Of a stretch of 64,000 nt of DNA, positions 17,421 to 26,400 are shown one piece after another. The stretch lies in the NCBI GenBank assembly GCA_964203235.1, contig CAXNLE010000001.1, positions 930,001 to 994,000 of the forward strand. Reading direction: 5' to 3'. Source of the DNA: BACL27 sp964203235. GTDB lineage: Bacteria; Actinomycetota; Acidimicrobiia; Acidimicrobiales; Ilumatobacteraceae. Numbering within the stretch: the first letter of the stretch is position 1; each line of letters opens with the position of its first letter. The notes under the pieces are model-generated. The model worked only from the letters and a program-made list of their open reading frames with translations, made no database searches and had not been told where the DNA came from. A program made the position numbers and the translations under genes.

Positions 17421-18284
17421 CTAGTTAGATTTAACGAATAATTTTGTATAACCTACCAAATGATTTTTATTACTTTTAGCGAACTGCTTCTCTTGTGAGA
17501 CTTCTTTGAAGCCTTTTGATTGAAGAAAACTAATAAAGTCAGCACATGTAGCGGTCATACCGTCCTCAAAATAGATCTCACTTGCCCCACTCAATAATTC
17601 AACTGTGCCTGCCAAAACTATCAACTCGTTGCCATCAACATCTATTTTAATTTTGTTAGGTCGTTGTAGTTCTGTCTTTGCGAATAATTCATCCAAGGAC
17701 ACCTGCAACACTGGAGCGATATAGCCGGTGGCATTTGAATTACTACCGAAAGTCTGAGTTTCATCCCCACCAGCTATCAATTGAAGAGCATCGCCGTATG
17801 ACAAAGACCGAAACTTGACATCAACTATTTCAGACTTTCCCCCACATGCCAAGGGAATTATCTTGACTTTTTGGAGCAATTGATTTAGATAAAGATTTTC
17901 TTTCAGAATCGCTACATTTAATGAATCTAGTTCGCATGCATAAACTGTCTTGACCTTGCTCGCTATCAAAACCGAATACATTCCGACATTTGCGCCTATG
18001 TCAAGTACGACATCGTTTGGCGCCATTGATTTAATCCAAGTGATCATTAACGGTTCTTCGGTCAAGACAGTTTTTGCGCGCCAAAAAAGTCGACCATGAC
18101 CAGTCCTAAATATGAACTCTCTGCCTTCAAACTCTACTTTCAATTTGGGGTCAAGCATTTGAATGAACTCGTTTGAGAAAATAGACCTTCCGTTGATTCG
18201 TAACGCGAAGATGATCAACCGACATAACAGCCGAACCACTCGGCGGCCAATAGACGGTTTGTAACCCCAAACTTTCTTTGACAC
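17421..18284 (-). CDS. FkbM-family SAM-dependent methyltransferase
   Basis: A 287-residue protein with the class I methyltransferase motif I VLDIGANVGMYSVL (about residues 93-106) and the FkbM-type downstream IKIDVDGNELIVLAG. FkbM relatives methylate hydroxyl groups on polyketides or sugars and are common in surface-polysaccharide gene sets. Residues 14-30 are moderately hydrophobic and may associate with the membrane. The substrate is unknown. It sits oddly between the GNAT gene and menC, which otherwise look like a functional pair. Confidence 0.82.
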   Translation of the reverse strand: MSKKVWGYKPSIGRRVVRLLCRLIIFALRINGRSIFSNEFIQMLDPKLKVEFEGREFIFRTGHGRLFWRAKTVLTEEPLMITWIKSMAPNDVVLDIGANVGMYSVLIASKVKTVYACELDSLNVAILKENLYLNQLLQKVKIIPLACGGKSEIVDVKFRSLSYGDALQLIAGGDETQTFGSNSNATGYIAPVLQVSLDELFAKTELQRPNKIKIDVDGNELIVLAGTVELLSGASEIYFEDGMTATCADFISFLQSKGFKEVSQEKQFAKSNKNHLVGYTKLFVKSN

Positions 18285-18309
18285 TGGATACTCCGAACGT
18301 TTACTTATT

Positions 18310-19020
18310 TTAATTATACCTCGCCATGACGAAGGAGCCGTCGCCCGTTAAGCCTTGAACCGTAAAACAGTTTGCAAAAGCTGATTCGAAACTGGCGCGT
18401 TGTTCAAGTCGCAATTTGGTGGCTGTTTCACGGTCGGTTTTGCGCAATGAGACTATGTCTAGTGGTGTCTGGATAATTAAATCATCAACATCAGCAACAT
18501 ATAAATTTCCACATGGCGCAACCTTCAAGCTATCAACTTGTCGTTCCACAACTAATCGATCAGTTTGGTCGCCGGCATTTATAGAGTCGTTGATTTCGCC
18601 GTAATAGTTCTGGCAATACTTCACGACCTTTGCACCCAGCACAATCAGATTGAAATGTGCATTGCGCCTAACTAAAGGATCAAATGTCCAAGAGATTGTT
18701 GAAAACTCGTTTTCTTTCGCCCACGACCATTGATGATCTTTTAGTGCACGACCGACGCCAGTGTTAGTTGCGGCATCAATCACTCCGGTGACATGCGAAT
18801 GTAATTTTCGCTGATGGTTACCGACAATCGCTAGTGAGCCACCAACGAATTGCTTTTTACCATTGACGATTTGTGAAGCCAAACTTGCATATCCACCTGA
18901 ATGGATTATCGCAATAATCACATCTGCCGGGATCGGATCGGTCCCGCCCCATACCGCTGCCAAGACTCGCGCTAAGTCATGTGCCATTTCAGGCTTAATA
19001 ACTAACTCGATTTCAGTCAT
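18310..19020 (-). CDS. COG3375-like GNAT acyltransferase
   Basis: About 236 residues from the ATG at 19020 (MTEIELVIKPEM). The frame extends to 19077 but would then overlap the divergent upp gene. It resembles the predicted GNAT acetyltransferases of COG3375: the N-terminus RVLAAVWGG, a central HSHVTGV, and WSWAKENEFSTISWTFDPLV match that group. In several bacteria this family neighbours N-acylamino acid racemase, where a GNAT succinyltransferase is proposed to supply the N-succinyl amino acid. That link is inference here. Confidence 0.72.
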   Translation of the reverse strand: MTEIELVIKPEMAHDLARVLAAVWGGTDPIPADVIIAIIHSGGYASLASQIVNGKKQFVGGSLAIVGNHQRKLHSHVTGVIDAATNTGVGRALKDHQWSWAKENEFSTISWTFDPLVRRNAHFNLIVLGAKVVKYCQNYYGEINDSINAGDQTDRLVVERQVDSLKVAPCGNLYVADVDDLIIQTPLDIVSLRKTDRETATKLRLEQRASFESAFANCFTVQGLTGDGSFVMARYN

Positions 19021-19057
19021 TTGAACCAACCCTATCTTTTCGGCAATGATTGAAGCC

Positions 19058-19693
19058 ATGCCTGTGGAAGTCACCATCGTTAATCATCCCATTGCAGCCG
19101 AGTCTCTTACACATCTGAGGGATGAAAATACCTCTAATCAATTTTTCCGCGCTGAACTTAGAAGACTGTCTCTCGTCGTTGTTGCAGAAGCAACAAGAAA
19201 TTTGCCAATCATCTCGACTCGCGTTCGCACACCACTCGCAGAAACCGACGGAACTGCACTTGCTAGTCGACCGGTGCTAGTGCCAATATTGCGCGCAGGT
19301 CTTGGCATGTTGCCAGCAGCCATGGAGTTACTACCAGATGCAGACATCGCTGTCGTCGGTGTACAACGTGATGAAAAAACTCACATGCCGAGCGAATATG
19401 TCGCCAAATTGCCAGCACGACTTGATGGTCGTACATGTTTGGTACTTGATCCGATGTTGGCAACTGGCGGATCGCTCGCTCACGCTTGCAAAATTCTCGC
19501 AGACCGTGGAGCACCACAACCTCTCACAATTGCCTGTGTGCTTGCGGCACCAGAAGGCATTGAATTCTTACGCTCAACTGGAATGAATCTGCATATCGTT
19601 ACTGCATCGGTTGACAGTCACCTCAATGAGCACGCGTTTATTGTGCCAGGTCTCGGTGATGCTGGGGATCGTCAGTTTGGTCCGCCACAATAA
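19058..19693 (+). CDS. upp: Uracil phosphoribosyltransferase
   Basis: About 211 residues from ATG 19058; an in-frame ATG at 19046 would add four residues. It salvages uracil with PRPP to make UMP. Family motifs are VPILRAGLGML, the PRPP loop VLDPMLATGGS, and the C-terminal uracil-binding FIVPGLGDAGDRQFG. It is divergent from the GNAT gene (37-nt spacer) and convergent with pfkA. Length is normal. Confidence 0.96.
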   Translation: MPVEVTIVNHPIAAESLTHLRDENTSNQFFRAELRRLSLVVVAEATRNLPIISTRVRTPLAETDGTALASRPVLVPILRAGLGMLPAAMELLPDADIAVVGVQRDEKTHMPSEYVAKLPARLDGRTCLVLDPMLATGGSLAHACKILADRGAPQPLTIACVLAAPEGIEFLRSTGMNLHIVTASVDSHLNEHAFIVPGLGDAGDRQFGPPQ

Positions 19694-19719
19694 TTATGTA
19701 TGTCGGTTGATTAACTCTC

Positions 19720-20754
19720 TTAACCAAAAAAGGTTGTCGCCACATCAGCGAAAAGTGCAAGATCAATTGTGCGAGTCTGCCCTGCGGTTACCGCCATGCT
19801 GACTCGCGAGATTGCACCAGACTTCAGTACCACCATTTCGCCGAATGCTTTGTCGTGAACTGCATCAACTGCTGCTAATCCAAAACGAGTGGAAAGAACA
19901 CGGTCATAGCTAGTTGGCGTGCCGCCGCGCTGAATATGCCCAAGTTGAACAACACGAGATTCAAAACCGGTACGCGCCGATATCTCTGGTGCAATGAAAT
20001 GAGCGATATCGCCGAGTTTTTCGCGCCCATAGATATCGTCATTTCGCATGGGTAATTTGAGAGTGCTGGGTTTCGGTTTTGCGCCCTCTGCAACTACAAC
20101 TACTGATGCGTACCTACCGCGATTGTGGCGCTTACGCACAATATTAGAAAGTTCATCGATATCAAATTTCACTTCGGGTACCAAGATGGCAGTTGCCCCG
20201 CCTGCGATTCCGGCGTGGAGCGCTATCCATCCTGCGTCACGACCCATCACCTCAACGACCATCACCCGATCATGACTTTCTGCAGTTGTATGCAGACGAT
20301 CAATCGCGTCAGTTGCAATTTGTACTGCCGTTTGAAATCCAAACGTTGCATCAGTGCCAACCACATCGTTATCAATAGTTTTTGGTACGCCAATCATTGG
20401 CAGAGAAAATTGCTGATGCAACTTTGACGCAACTGTCAATGAGCCGTTACCGCCAATCACGATCAGCGCATCAAGTTTGAGATCTGAAAAAGTCTGCTGA
20501 ACACGACCAACACCATCAGCCGTATCAAATGGACTACCTCGACGCGTGCCGAGAATTGTTCCTCCGCGCGGCAGGATTCCGCGAACTACATCAGTTGTGA
20601 GTTCTAGATAACGCTGTTCTAGAACACCATCCCACGCGTCATAAAAACCAAAAACTTTGTCGGCCTTAACGTCGACTGCCTTTCGGACAATCGCACGAAT
20701 TACTGCATTGAGCCCTGGGCAATCTCCACCGCCAGTTAATACACCAATGTTCAC
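19720..20754 (-). CDS. pfkA: 6-Phosphofructokinase (actinobacterial group III type)
   Basis: A 344-residue phosphofructokinase of glycolysis. It has GGGDCPGLNAVIRAI at the N-terminus, GGNGS at about 101-105 and the catalytic PKTIDND (about 124-130). G104 (rather than Asp) is the ATP-type residue, while K125 is the residue found in PPi-dependent and group III enzymes. N103 replaces the usual Asp or Glu of GGDGS/GGEGT. The combination fits the Streptomyces-like ATP-dependent group, but phosphoryl-donor choice is not settled by sequence alone. Confidence 0.9.
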   Translation of the reverse strand: MNIGVLTGGGDCPGLNAVIRAIVRKAVDVKADKVFGFYDAWDGVLEQRYLELTTDVVRGILPRGGTILGTRRGSPFDTADGVGRVQQTFSDLKLDALIVIGGNGSLTVASKLHQQFSLPMIGVPKTIDNDVVGTDATFGFQTAVQIATDAIDRLHTTAESHDRVMVVEVMGRDAGWIALHAGIAGGATAILVPEVKFDIDELSNIVRKRHNRGRYASVVVVAEGAKPKPSTLKLPMRNDDIYGREKLGDIAHFIAPEISARTGFESRVVQLGHIQRGGTPTSYDRVLSTRFGLAAVDAVHDKAFGEMVVLKSGAISRVSMAVTAGQTRTIDLALFADVATTFFG

Positions 20755-20772
20755 GGTGGAGTTTTCGCGCTA

Positions 20773-21747
20773 CTAGTCACCAACTCGGCGAGCGTCTTCA
20801 ACCAAATTGATTTGATAGATAACTTCTTCAAGTGCATCGGCAGCTGAAACCGTTGAAAATCGCAATGGATTTTCTGCAGTTACACAACTTGGTACCGGCG
20901 AAAGCATTGTGCTTGGTTGCGGATGACAAAACTGCACCACGCTATAACGCTCACCTTCAAACCCTGGCGCCGCAACGACACGATGCCAACCGATCGGTAG
21001 AACGCCATTTGTAAGTCGCTCAAGCATGATGCCCGAATTAATAATCACACGACCTTTGGGCGGCAAAGCATCAATCCACTCGCCTTTAAATTTGACTTGT
21101 AGCCCTGGTGCGGTTGCTCGTGGTAGAGCAGTTATCAAATTTATGTCACCGTGCTCTGCGGCCCAAACATGACCATCGTCAGGAAGTTGCTTCATCGGCG
21201 GATATCGAATTGCTCGCGTCAGCGCAGAACCGTAGCCGACCATCTCATCAAAGAAACTTTCGTGGCAACCCACACCTACTGCAATAATTCTTAAGAAACG
21301 AGTTTGTAAGTTGATCATTGCATCGTGAAATTTGAAAAGAACATCGGTGATACCAGGAACAATTGCTTCGGGCAACATTGGCTCGGGATATGACTGTGGA
21401 TAGCGCCGACGCAAAGGATGCCCCTGCGGTATCGGCGTCGACCAATTAAGCATTTCCTTCCAATCGGGCTTATCGCTTGAAGCTGCAGTTTCAAGTAAAA
21501 CCCCTGTGTAGCCAGTCTGGCCGTTGCTGCCGTGCGCGATATATCTCTGCTTCTCAGAAACTGACTTCGAGAAAAACTCTGCGAGCATCGCGTAGGCCGT
21601 ATCTAGCAGATCTTCAGACAAATCGTGACTCGTGTAAACGAACCCTGTGGTGAGACTGCGCATTACACCGTCTACAACTGCTCGACGCGCAACAGTCGTT
21701 CCACGCTCAAATGCGAGCAGATCAACGTCAAGAATGTCGTGACTCAC
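20773..21747 (-). CDS. 2-Oxoglutarate/Fe(II)-dependent oxygenase, isopenicillin-N-synthase family
   Basis: A 324-residue non-haem iron oxygenase. The iron-binding triad is H199-x-D201 (AEHGDIN) and H255 (GWHRVV), and the 2-oxoglutarate carboxylate pair is R267/S269 (ERYSV). An N-terminal DIOX_N-like region precedes the double-stranded beta-helix. The substrate is unknown; relatives include gibberellin- or IPNS-like oxygenases and many uncharacterised bacterial enzymes. A second IPNS-type protein at 50,051 has its ligands at nearly the same residue numbers. Confidence 0.85.
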   Translation of the reverse strand: MSHDILDVDLLAFERGTTVARRAVVDGVMRSLTTGFVYTSHDLSEDLLDTAYAMLAEFFSKSVSEKQRYIAHGSNGQTGYTGVLLETAASSDKPDWKEMLNWSTPIPQGHPLRRRYPQSYPEPMLPEAIVPGITDVLFKFHDAMINLQTRFLRIIAVGVGCHESFFDEMVGYGSALTRAIRYPPMKQLPDDGHVWAAEHGDINLITALPRATAPGLQVKFKGEWIDALPPKGRVIINSGIMLERLTNGVLPIGWHRVVAAPGFEGERYSVVQFCHPQPSTMLSPVPSCVTAENPLRFSTVSAADALEEVIYQINLVEDARRVGD

Positions 21748-21798
21748 ATAATCACGCTATTGGCTAATGACTTAGAAAGTCTCTACTGTTAACGTGCG

Positions 21799-23007
21799 TT
21801 ATCTAAGCAAATCTTGGTTATCGCGCAAGAATTGAGTGCCGACACGTCCACCGCCCCGCCAAGTTGGCTGATCAGAGTATTTGATCACTAAATCTAAATA
21901 TCTCTGCTGAAGCTCTTCGTCTTCTGGTGTTGACTTCCAAGTGCCATCAATTTGAGAGTTCATTTCTTTACACGCAACGTAAATCTCGTCTGCGGTATTC
22001 TTGACGAGTTCAACACCCAAACGGGCTTGATGACGCTCATCCGAATATTCAGATTTCATCTTCAACATTTCAGAAACCGTCGCTAAACGCTTCTCATTTA
22101 TCAACCAAACCTTCTGAAATGTGTAAATGTCATTCAATAGTTGTATGTGCCTGATGTCGTACACATCGCAGTGCACCGTCGGTTTGTTGAACATTGCGGA
22201 CATCCAAAATAGACCTGTGTTCCCAACAAGCAAAAATTTACATTGAGAAATTAGAAATACATCAAGGAAGTCTGTTCGATATTTATTTGCATAGTCCACT
22301 ACGTCAGGGTATTTGACGGCATCTAAAGCGATTTCAATATCTTTGCCCATTCGGAAAATGGGCATCTCACTCCTAGCAAGCGCCTGCAAATATAGATCTT
22401 CGTTTGGGTTTCGCACACTTCTGGGCTTAACCGATACACCACTATTTGCAAGTTTCAAATAATACGATTCTGATCTCACCGCGTAACAGATGAAGTCTTC
22501 GCCCGCCAAAACACTTTGGTCAGCAAGAAACTGAACACCATCGTCAATCTCTTGATTACTTAAAGAGTGCAGGGCTATCTCGGTTGACCAACAAAGGTCA
22601 CTTTTGTCTTCGACTAATAATCTATGACCGCTTGCAACGCGACTAGCCCACCAAACCAACCTACGGCAAAATGGTTTGTCGGAACCCAGGATCGTAAAAA
22701 ACTTGTCATACATATTACGAATTTGTGAGTTCGCATCTTCAGCAAGATTAATAATGATGACCTTATTCAAAAGTGCGGAGCTATGTGAACGACGTCGTAA
22801 TTCTGGTTCTAATGGAGCTACGAATCTAGAAATTACGGGCGATTCACCGATCTGTAGTACTTCGTATTTGCGGATCTTGAGGTATAGCCAAGTGATGAGA
22901 ATTGCTGGAGAGAGAATAATGAGCTCTAAAACATGACGAACGATCCATTTGCCCAGTGGTACTTGTACACCAAGAAACTTCTTACGAATGAATTTCGGTA
23001 ACATCAA
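21799..23007 (-). CDS. TIGR04372-type putative glycosyltransferase
   Basis: A 402-residue protein with a hydrophobic N-terminal segment (about residues 26-45) and a GT-B-like C-terminal half. The stretch YRTDFLDVFLISQCKFLLVG, continued by GNTGLFWMSAMFNKP, matches the conserved region of the TIGR04372 family of putative glycosyltransferases from surface-glycan clusters. Donor and acceptor are unknown. It belongs, by theme, with the FkbM methyltransferase and the large membrane protein at 23,199. Confidence 0.7.
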   Translation of the reverse strand: MMLPKFIRKKFLGVQVPLGKWIVRHVLELIILSPAILITWLYLKIRKYEVLQIGESPVISRFVAPLEPELRRRSHSSALLNKVIIINLAEDANSQIRNMYDKFFTILGSDKPFCRRLVWWASRVASGHRLLVEDKSDLCWSTEIALHSLSNQEIDDGVQFLADQSVLAGEDFICYAVRSESYYLKLANSGVSVKPRSVRNPNEDLYLQALARSEMPIFRMGKDIEIALDAVKYPDVVDYANKYRTDFLDVFLISQCKFLLVGNTGLFWMSAMFNKPTVHCDVYDIRHIQLLNDIYTFQKVWLINEKRLATVSEMLKMKSEYSDERHQARLGVELVKNTADEIYVACKEMNSQIDGTWKSTPEDEELQQRYLDLVIKYSDQPTWRGGGRVGTQFLRDNQDLLR

Positions 23008-23062
23008 CTAAAGATTAGCCGAAAGACCTATTCTCGGGTATCTGCTCAATAAGATTTTGCTG

Positions 23063-23069
23063 TTAAAAT
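23063..23069 (+). promoter_or_regulatory. Possible -10 element for tRNA-Gly
   Basis: TTAAAAT ends 16 nt before the first base of the tRNA-Gly gene and resembles a sigma-70 -10 box. No convincing -35 hexamer is visible at the expected spacing, so this is a weak call. Confidence 0.35.
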
Positions 23070-23085
23070 GAACGTTCGCAAGTTT

Positions 23086-23157
23086 GCGGGTGTAGCTCAA
23101 TGGCTAGAGTCCGAGTTTTCCAAACTCGTTATGCGGGTTCGATCCCCGTCACCCGCT
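23086..23157 (+). tRNA. tRNA-Gly (anticodon TCC)
   Basis: A 72-nt cloverleaf. The acceptor stem pairs 23086-23092 (GCGGGTG) with 23150-23156 (CACCCGC), with discriminator T at 23157 as is usual for tRNA-Gly. The anticodon stem CGAGT/ACTCG encloses the loop 23117-23123 with TCC at 23119-23121, and the T-loop is TTCGATC. The 3' CCA is not encoded. It stands alone between two minus-strand genes. Confidence 0.96.
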
Positions 23158-23198
23158 CAAAATTTCTCTAGACAATCTTACTACTCACCGAATTTCGA

Positions 23199-25520
23199 CT
23201 ACTTAATTTTGTAAACCACCGAGCCTTTGTTACGAAAGACCTCATCTGCACATCGTAAAACATCTGGAGTGTCCAAATTTGCAAGATCCACTAGAAAAAA
23301 ATTGACTTCAGATTCTCTTAAGTCTTTAGCCGAATCACATGATCCGTTCTTACTAAATTCATCAAGAAGTTTATAGCTTTGTGCGAAATATGAGGAGTGC
23401 TCTCCAAAAATCCGAAATGACATTGGTACACCAGCGAAATCTTTGTGGCCAGTCAATAATGCGATTTTTGGCGAACTTCTAGTTACTTTTGTTGCCACAA
23501 CATCATCGCCACGCATGTTGAACTTTAACCAATTCGTAGCCGCCGCAAAATCTGAACTGACTGAATATTCGACGTCCATTGATCGCCACTCTTTTTGCTG
23601 ACGACTCGAGACAACGTCATAGTTCATAAAAGACATAAGCAACCCAGTAGCAATCAAAGCGACACTCGATAACGCCAAGACAGATTGCGGAATGGATTGG
23701 AAACCAAGTGATAGCCTCTTAACTCGAATAACCACAGATAGTAAGCCAGCGAGCAATAGTGCGAGAAACAATGGGATCGTAAGTTTAAAAGTTGTCAGTA
23801 GTGGGATGATGTAAGACGATTCATAATTTATTTCCCACGCGCGAGCCATAAAAATAGCAATCACGTAAAAAAATCCGGCAACAAGAATGGTCTTCCTCAA
23901 CTTTTGCACTCGCCACAAAACAGAAATTTGCTGAATTACCAGAGCGATCGCAACGAAGCGAGTTAATGAAATCCAAAAGTGAAAGGCATAGAGAGTGTTG
24001 ACATTGCCCTCATCATCTGTTCCACCGGTACTACCCCGACTCAACATTTGAGCTAGTGAAGCCAGCAAAGCAAAAATAAAGAAAGCCTGAATATTACGAA
24101 ATCGCGAAATCTCAACCTTAGTCCTAAGTATTACGAGAAGGCCAATAAATCCAAGACCACCAAAAGCCAGAGTTGAAAAAATCAGAATTGGCAGATAACT
24201 CAAAAGGTTGCCGTTGTAAACATGCCAAAGATCTCGAGAGACACCCACGACCCAACCGGGACGACGAATTACGCTCGGCGGGCCGTTTCGAGGGTCGCCA
24301 TAAAAAGTAATCAGCGAACAAAGTCCGGGAACAATAAGTCCAATTGTCAAAAACTTCAAGCTTTCAAAAATTTTTCTTTGCCGAAATAAGCCAACAAGCC
24401 AAACACCACCTAAACCGAATCCCGCAACGAAACCAGATGAAATCTTGGCTCCGATAAGCGCGGCAAAGATAATACCGACAATCACCACAACTGAACTCAA
24501 TTGTTCATCACCAACTGCGACAATTGTCAACAAGAGTGCTAGCCCTAGAGCCAATGAAAAGAACTGACTGAATGAATTCAGTTGAAATGCATTAAATCCA
24601 TAGCCCTCAAACAGGCGCTCAGTGTCAACGAAAACTGCACAAGCGAGAGAAAACAACGCCAATGTTGTATCTCGAGTGAATGTCTTAATGACCGCAAAGC
24701 CTAAAACGGCACAAGCCAAGGCGATGACTGCCGGGCCAAAGTGTGCGAATACAACGTCAACTTTTGAGAATGCCAAATTTGACACGACACCAATCCACGC
24801 AAAAGAAAACCAATGATAAGAAATACTTTCTGAGACCAACATCGGGTTATGAGATACACCCCATTTGCCGAGACTAAAACTGAAAAGTTCGGCAAATCTG
24901 TCGTCAGCAAACCAAGCCCGATCTGGTCTGGTGCCAATAATTTGAACCCAAATCAGACCACCAGACGCACCAAAGATTAAAGCAACTATCAGTTTTAGCG
25001 AGCCGAAGCCATTTTTCAATCTCGGCCAAACGAGAAACAAAGTTGCCAACCAAATTGCAAGAGGTAGCGGCCAAAACCAGTTCGGAGCCATACCCAACAG
25101 GGTGATCACTGCTAACCACTTGACTGCACCGAGTTCATCACTCGTCGCCTGCATATTGGTTGAACTGATTTGCGACAATCGCAGGAAAACTGCCAAAACA
25201 AGCAACATGAACTGAGAAATGACGGCCGCCATCGTGCCGGCGAAGGTCACTACAAAAACATAAAAAAAGGTAGAGACGGTTGCACCAACGCAAAATCCGA
25301 GGCCCACTTTTGACACCGCTGAAATTTGATTAAATCCAGTGAACCGCCCAATCACCGACTCGCCAAGTACCGTCTGTAGCGAAACAACTAAAACTGTAAG
25401 CAAGGCAGAAATTGGTGAGAATCTTGTGAGCAACAGTATGACCATTAACCACAACGCCAATCGCTGATGCAAGTTACAGCCTCGAGATAAAAATCTTTGA
25501 GACGACCACGTGGTTAACAC
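23199..25520 (-). CDS. Large polytopic membrane protein, GT-C glycosyltransferase-like, function unknown
   Basis: A 773-residue protein with roughly 15-18 hydrophobic helices spread over residues 20-640, then a soluble C-terminal domain of about 130 residues. An early polar loop after helix 6 contains GTRPDRAWFADDRF, which has the acidic character seen in the first loop of GT-C glycosyltransferases. The architecture (many helices plus a C-terminal soluble domain) fits lipid-linked-sugar transferases or glycan polymerases, but no family is certain. The GTG at 25520 has AAGG upstream. It probably acts on cell-surface glycans. Confidence 0.6.
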   Translation of the reverse strand: MLTTWSSQRFLSRGCNLHQRLALWLMVILLLTRFSPISALLTVLVVSLQTVLGESVIGRFTGFNQISAVSKVGLGFCVGATVSTFFYVFVVTFAGTMAAVISQFMLLVLAVFLRLSQISSTNMQATSDELGAVKWLAVITLLGMAPNWFWPLPLAIWLATLFLVWPRLKNGFGSLKLIVALIFGASGGLIWVQIIGTRPDRAWFADDRFAELFSFSLGKWGVSHNPMLVSESISYHWFSFAWIGVVSNLAFSKVDVVFAHFGPAVIALACAVLGFAVIKTFTRDTTLALFSLACAVFVDTERLFEGYGFNAFQLNSFSQFFSLALGLALLLTIVAVGDEQLSSVVVIVGIIFAALIGAKISSGFVAGFGLGGVWLVGLFRQRKIFESLKFLTIGLIVPGLCSLITFYGDPRNGPPSVIRRPGWVVGVSRDLWHVYNGNLLSYLPILIFSTLAFGGLGFIGLLVILRTKVEISRFRNIQAFFIFALLASLAQMLSRGSTGGTDDEGNVNTLYAFHFWISLTRFVAIALVIQQISVLWRVQKLRKTILVAGFFYVIAIFMARAWEINYESSYIIPLLTTFKLTIPLFLALLLAGLLSVVIRVKRLSLGFQSIPQSVLALSSVALIATGLLMSFMNYDVVSSRQQKEWRSMDVEYSVSSDFAAATNWLKFNMRGDDVVATKVTRSSPKIALLTGHKDFAGVPMSFRIFGEHSSYFAQSYKLLDEFSKNGSCDSAKDLRESEVNFFLVDLANLDTPDVLRCADEVFRNKGSVVYKIK

Positions 25521-25584
25521 GCAATAACCTTAGTAGCACGACGATGCAATAGATTTGCCTTGTGTACGGGTGTGTCAAAATTTC

Positions 25585-26400
25585 ATGAGTTGGCGCGACT
25601 ACAGCCTTGTCGAACTTGAACGACAATACACCCCCGCTTCGTGCGTCGAAAATATACAAAAATATTTGGATCATTACGCCACCGCTGGCGCTCACTCGCG
25701 TCAAAATATACAACACGACAAGATTCAATACGGTTCGCATAACGATGAGTGGTTGTGGTTAGCGCCATCCACCAACGCCGAAAATCCGGAAAGGAGATTA
25801 GTCGTATTCGTTCACGGAGGATTTTGGCGCCGCCTCAGCGCAGATGATGGAACTTTTTTGACACCAGAATGGCATCATCTGGGGTATGACTTTGCATCAA
25901 TCAATTATTCACTGTGCCCGAACGAGCAACTTGAGACGCTTGTCGATCAAACGCTGCGAGCAATTCAATTTATGCAGACGACCTACCACCCATCAAACAT
26001 TACTTTGATCGGTCACTCTGCGGGTGCTCAGTTAATTGCCATGACATTAGCCAGAAGTACCGCTCCGAGGTTCGCACGAGCAATTCTTGTCTCTGGAATT
26101 TTTGATCTCGAACCGATTACGAAAACTTCAATTAACGACTCAACTCGACTTGATGCAGAATCGACCTACCATCTTTCGCCGATCAACTTAGTGTCACAAG
26201 CAAAAAACACACCATTAGTGATTATTTGGGGCGAGAACGAGACCGCCGAGTTTAAGCGCCAATCTCGCGATTTTGAAACAGCTTGGAACAAAATAGATGA
26301 GCACGCACCCTGTATCAGCAGAGAAATCTCCAAGCGCAACCACTTTGATATCCTCTATGACTTGACGTCTCCGATCGTGACTGATCTATTCAATGAATAA
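25585..26400 (+). CDS. Alpha/beta hydrolase, arylformamidase-like
   Basis: About 271 residues from the ATG at 25585. The oxyanion-hole motif is VFVHGGFWRRL, the nucleophile elbow GHSAGAQL, a plausible acid lies in IIWGENETAEFK, and the catalytic His in RNHFDILYD. HGGFW with GHSAGAQL is characteristic of kynurenine formamidase-like hydrolases, which hydrolyse N-formylkynurenine to formate and kynurenine. No other tryptophan-catabolism gene is adjacent, so the substrate is uncertain. It overlaps the exporter gene by 8 nt. Confidence 0.78.
   Translation: MSWRDYSLVELERQYTPASCVENIQKYLDHYATAGAHSRQNIQHDKIQYGSHNDEWLWLAPSTNAENPERRLVVFVHGGFWRRLSADDGTFLTPEWHHLGYDFASINYSLCPNEQLETLVDQTLRAIQFMQTTYHPSNITLIGHSAGAQLIAMTLARSTAPRFARAILVSGIFDLEPITKTSINDSTRLDAESTYHLSPINLVSQAKNTPLVIIWGENETAEFKRQSRDFETAWNKIDEHAPCISREISKRNHFDILYDLTSPIVTDLFNE

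Noticed and set aside
19694..19735. Possible terminator between upp and pfkA (GGTT...AACC followed by an A-run)
   Set aside because: The A-run belongs to the last codons of pfkA (TTFFG) and precedes, not follows, the stem on the minus strand; the 4-bp stem is too weak.
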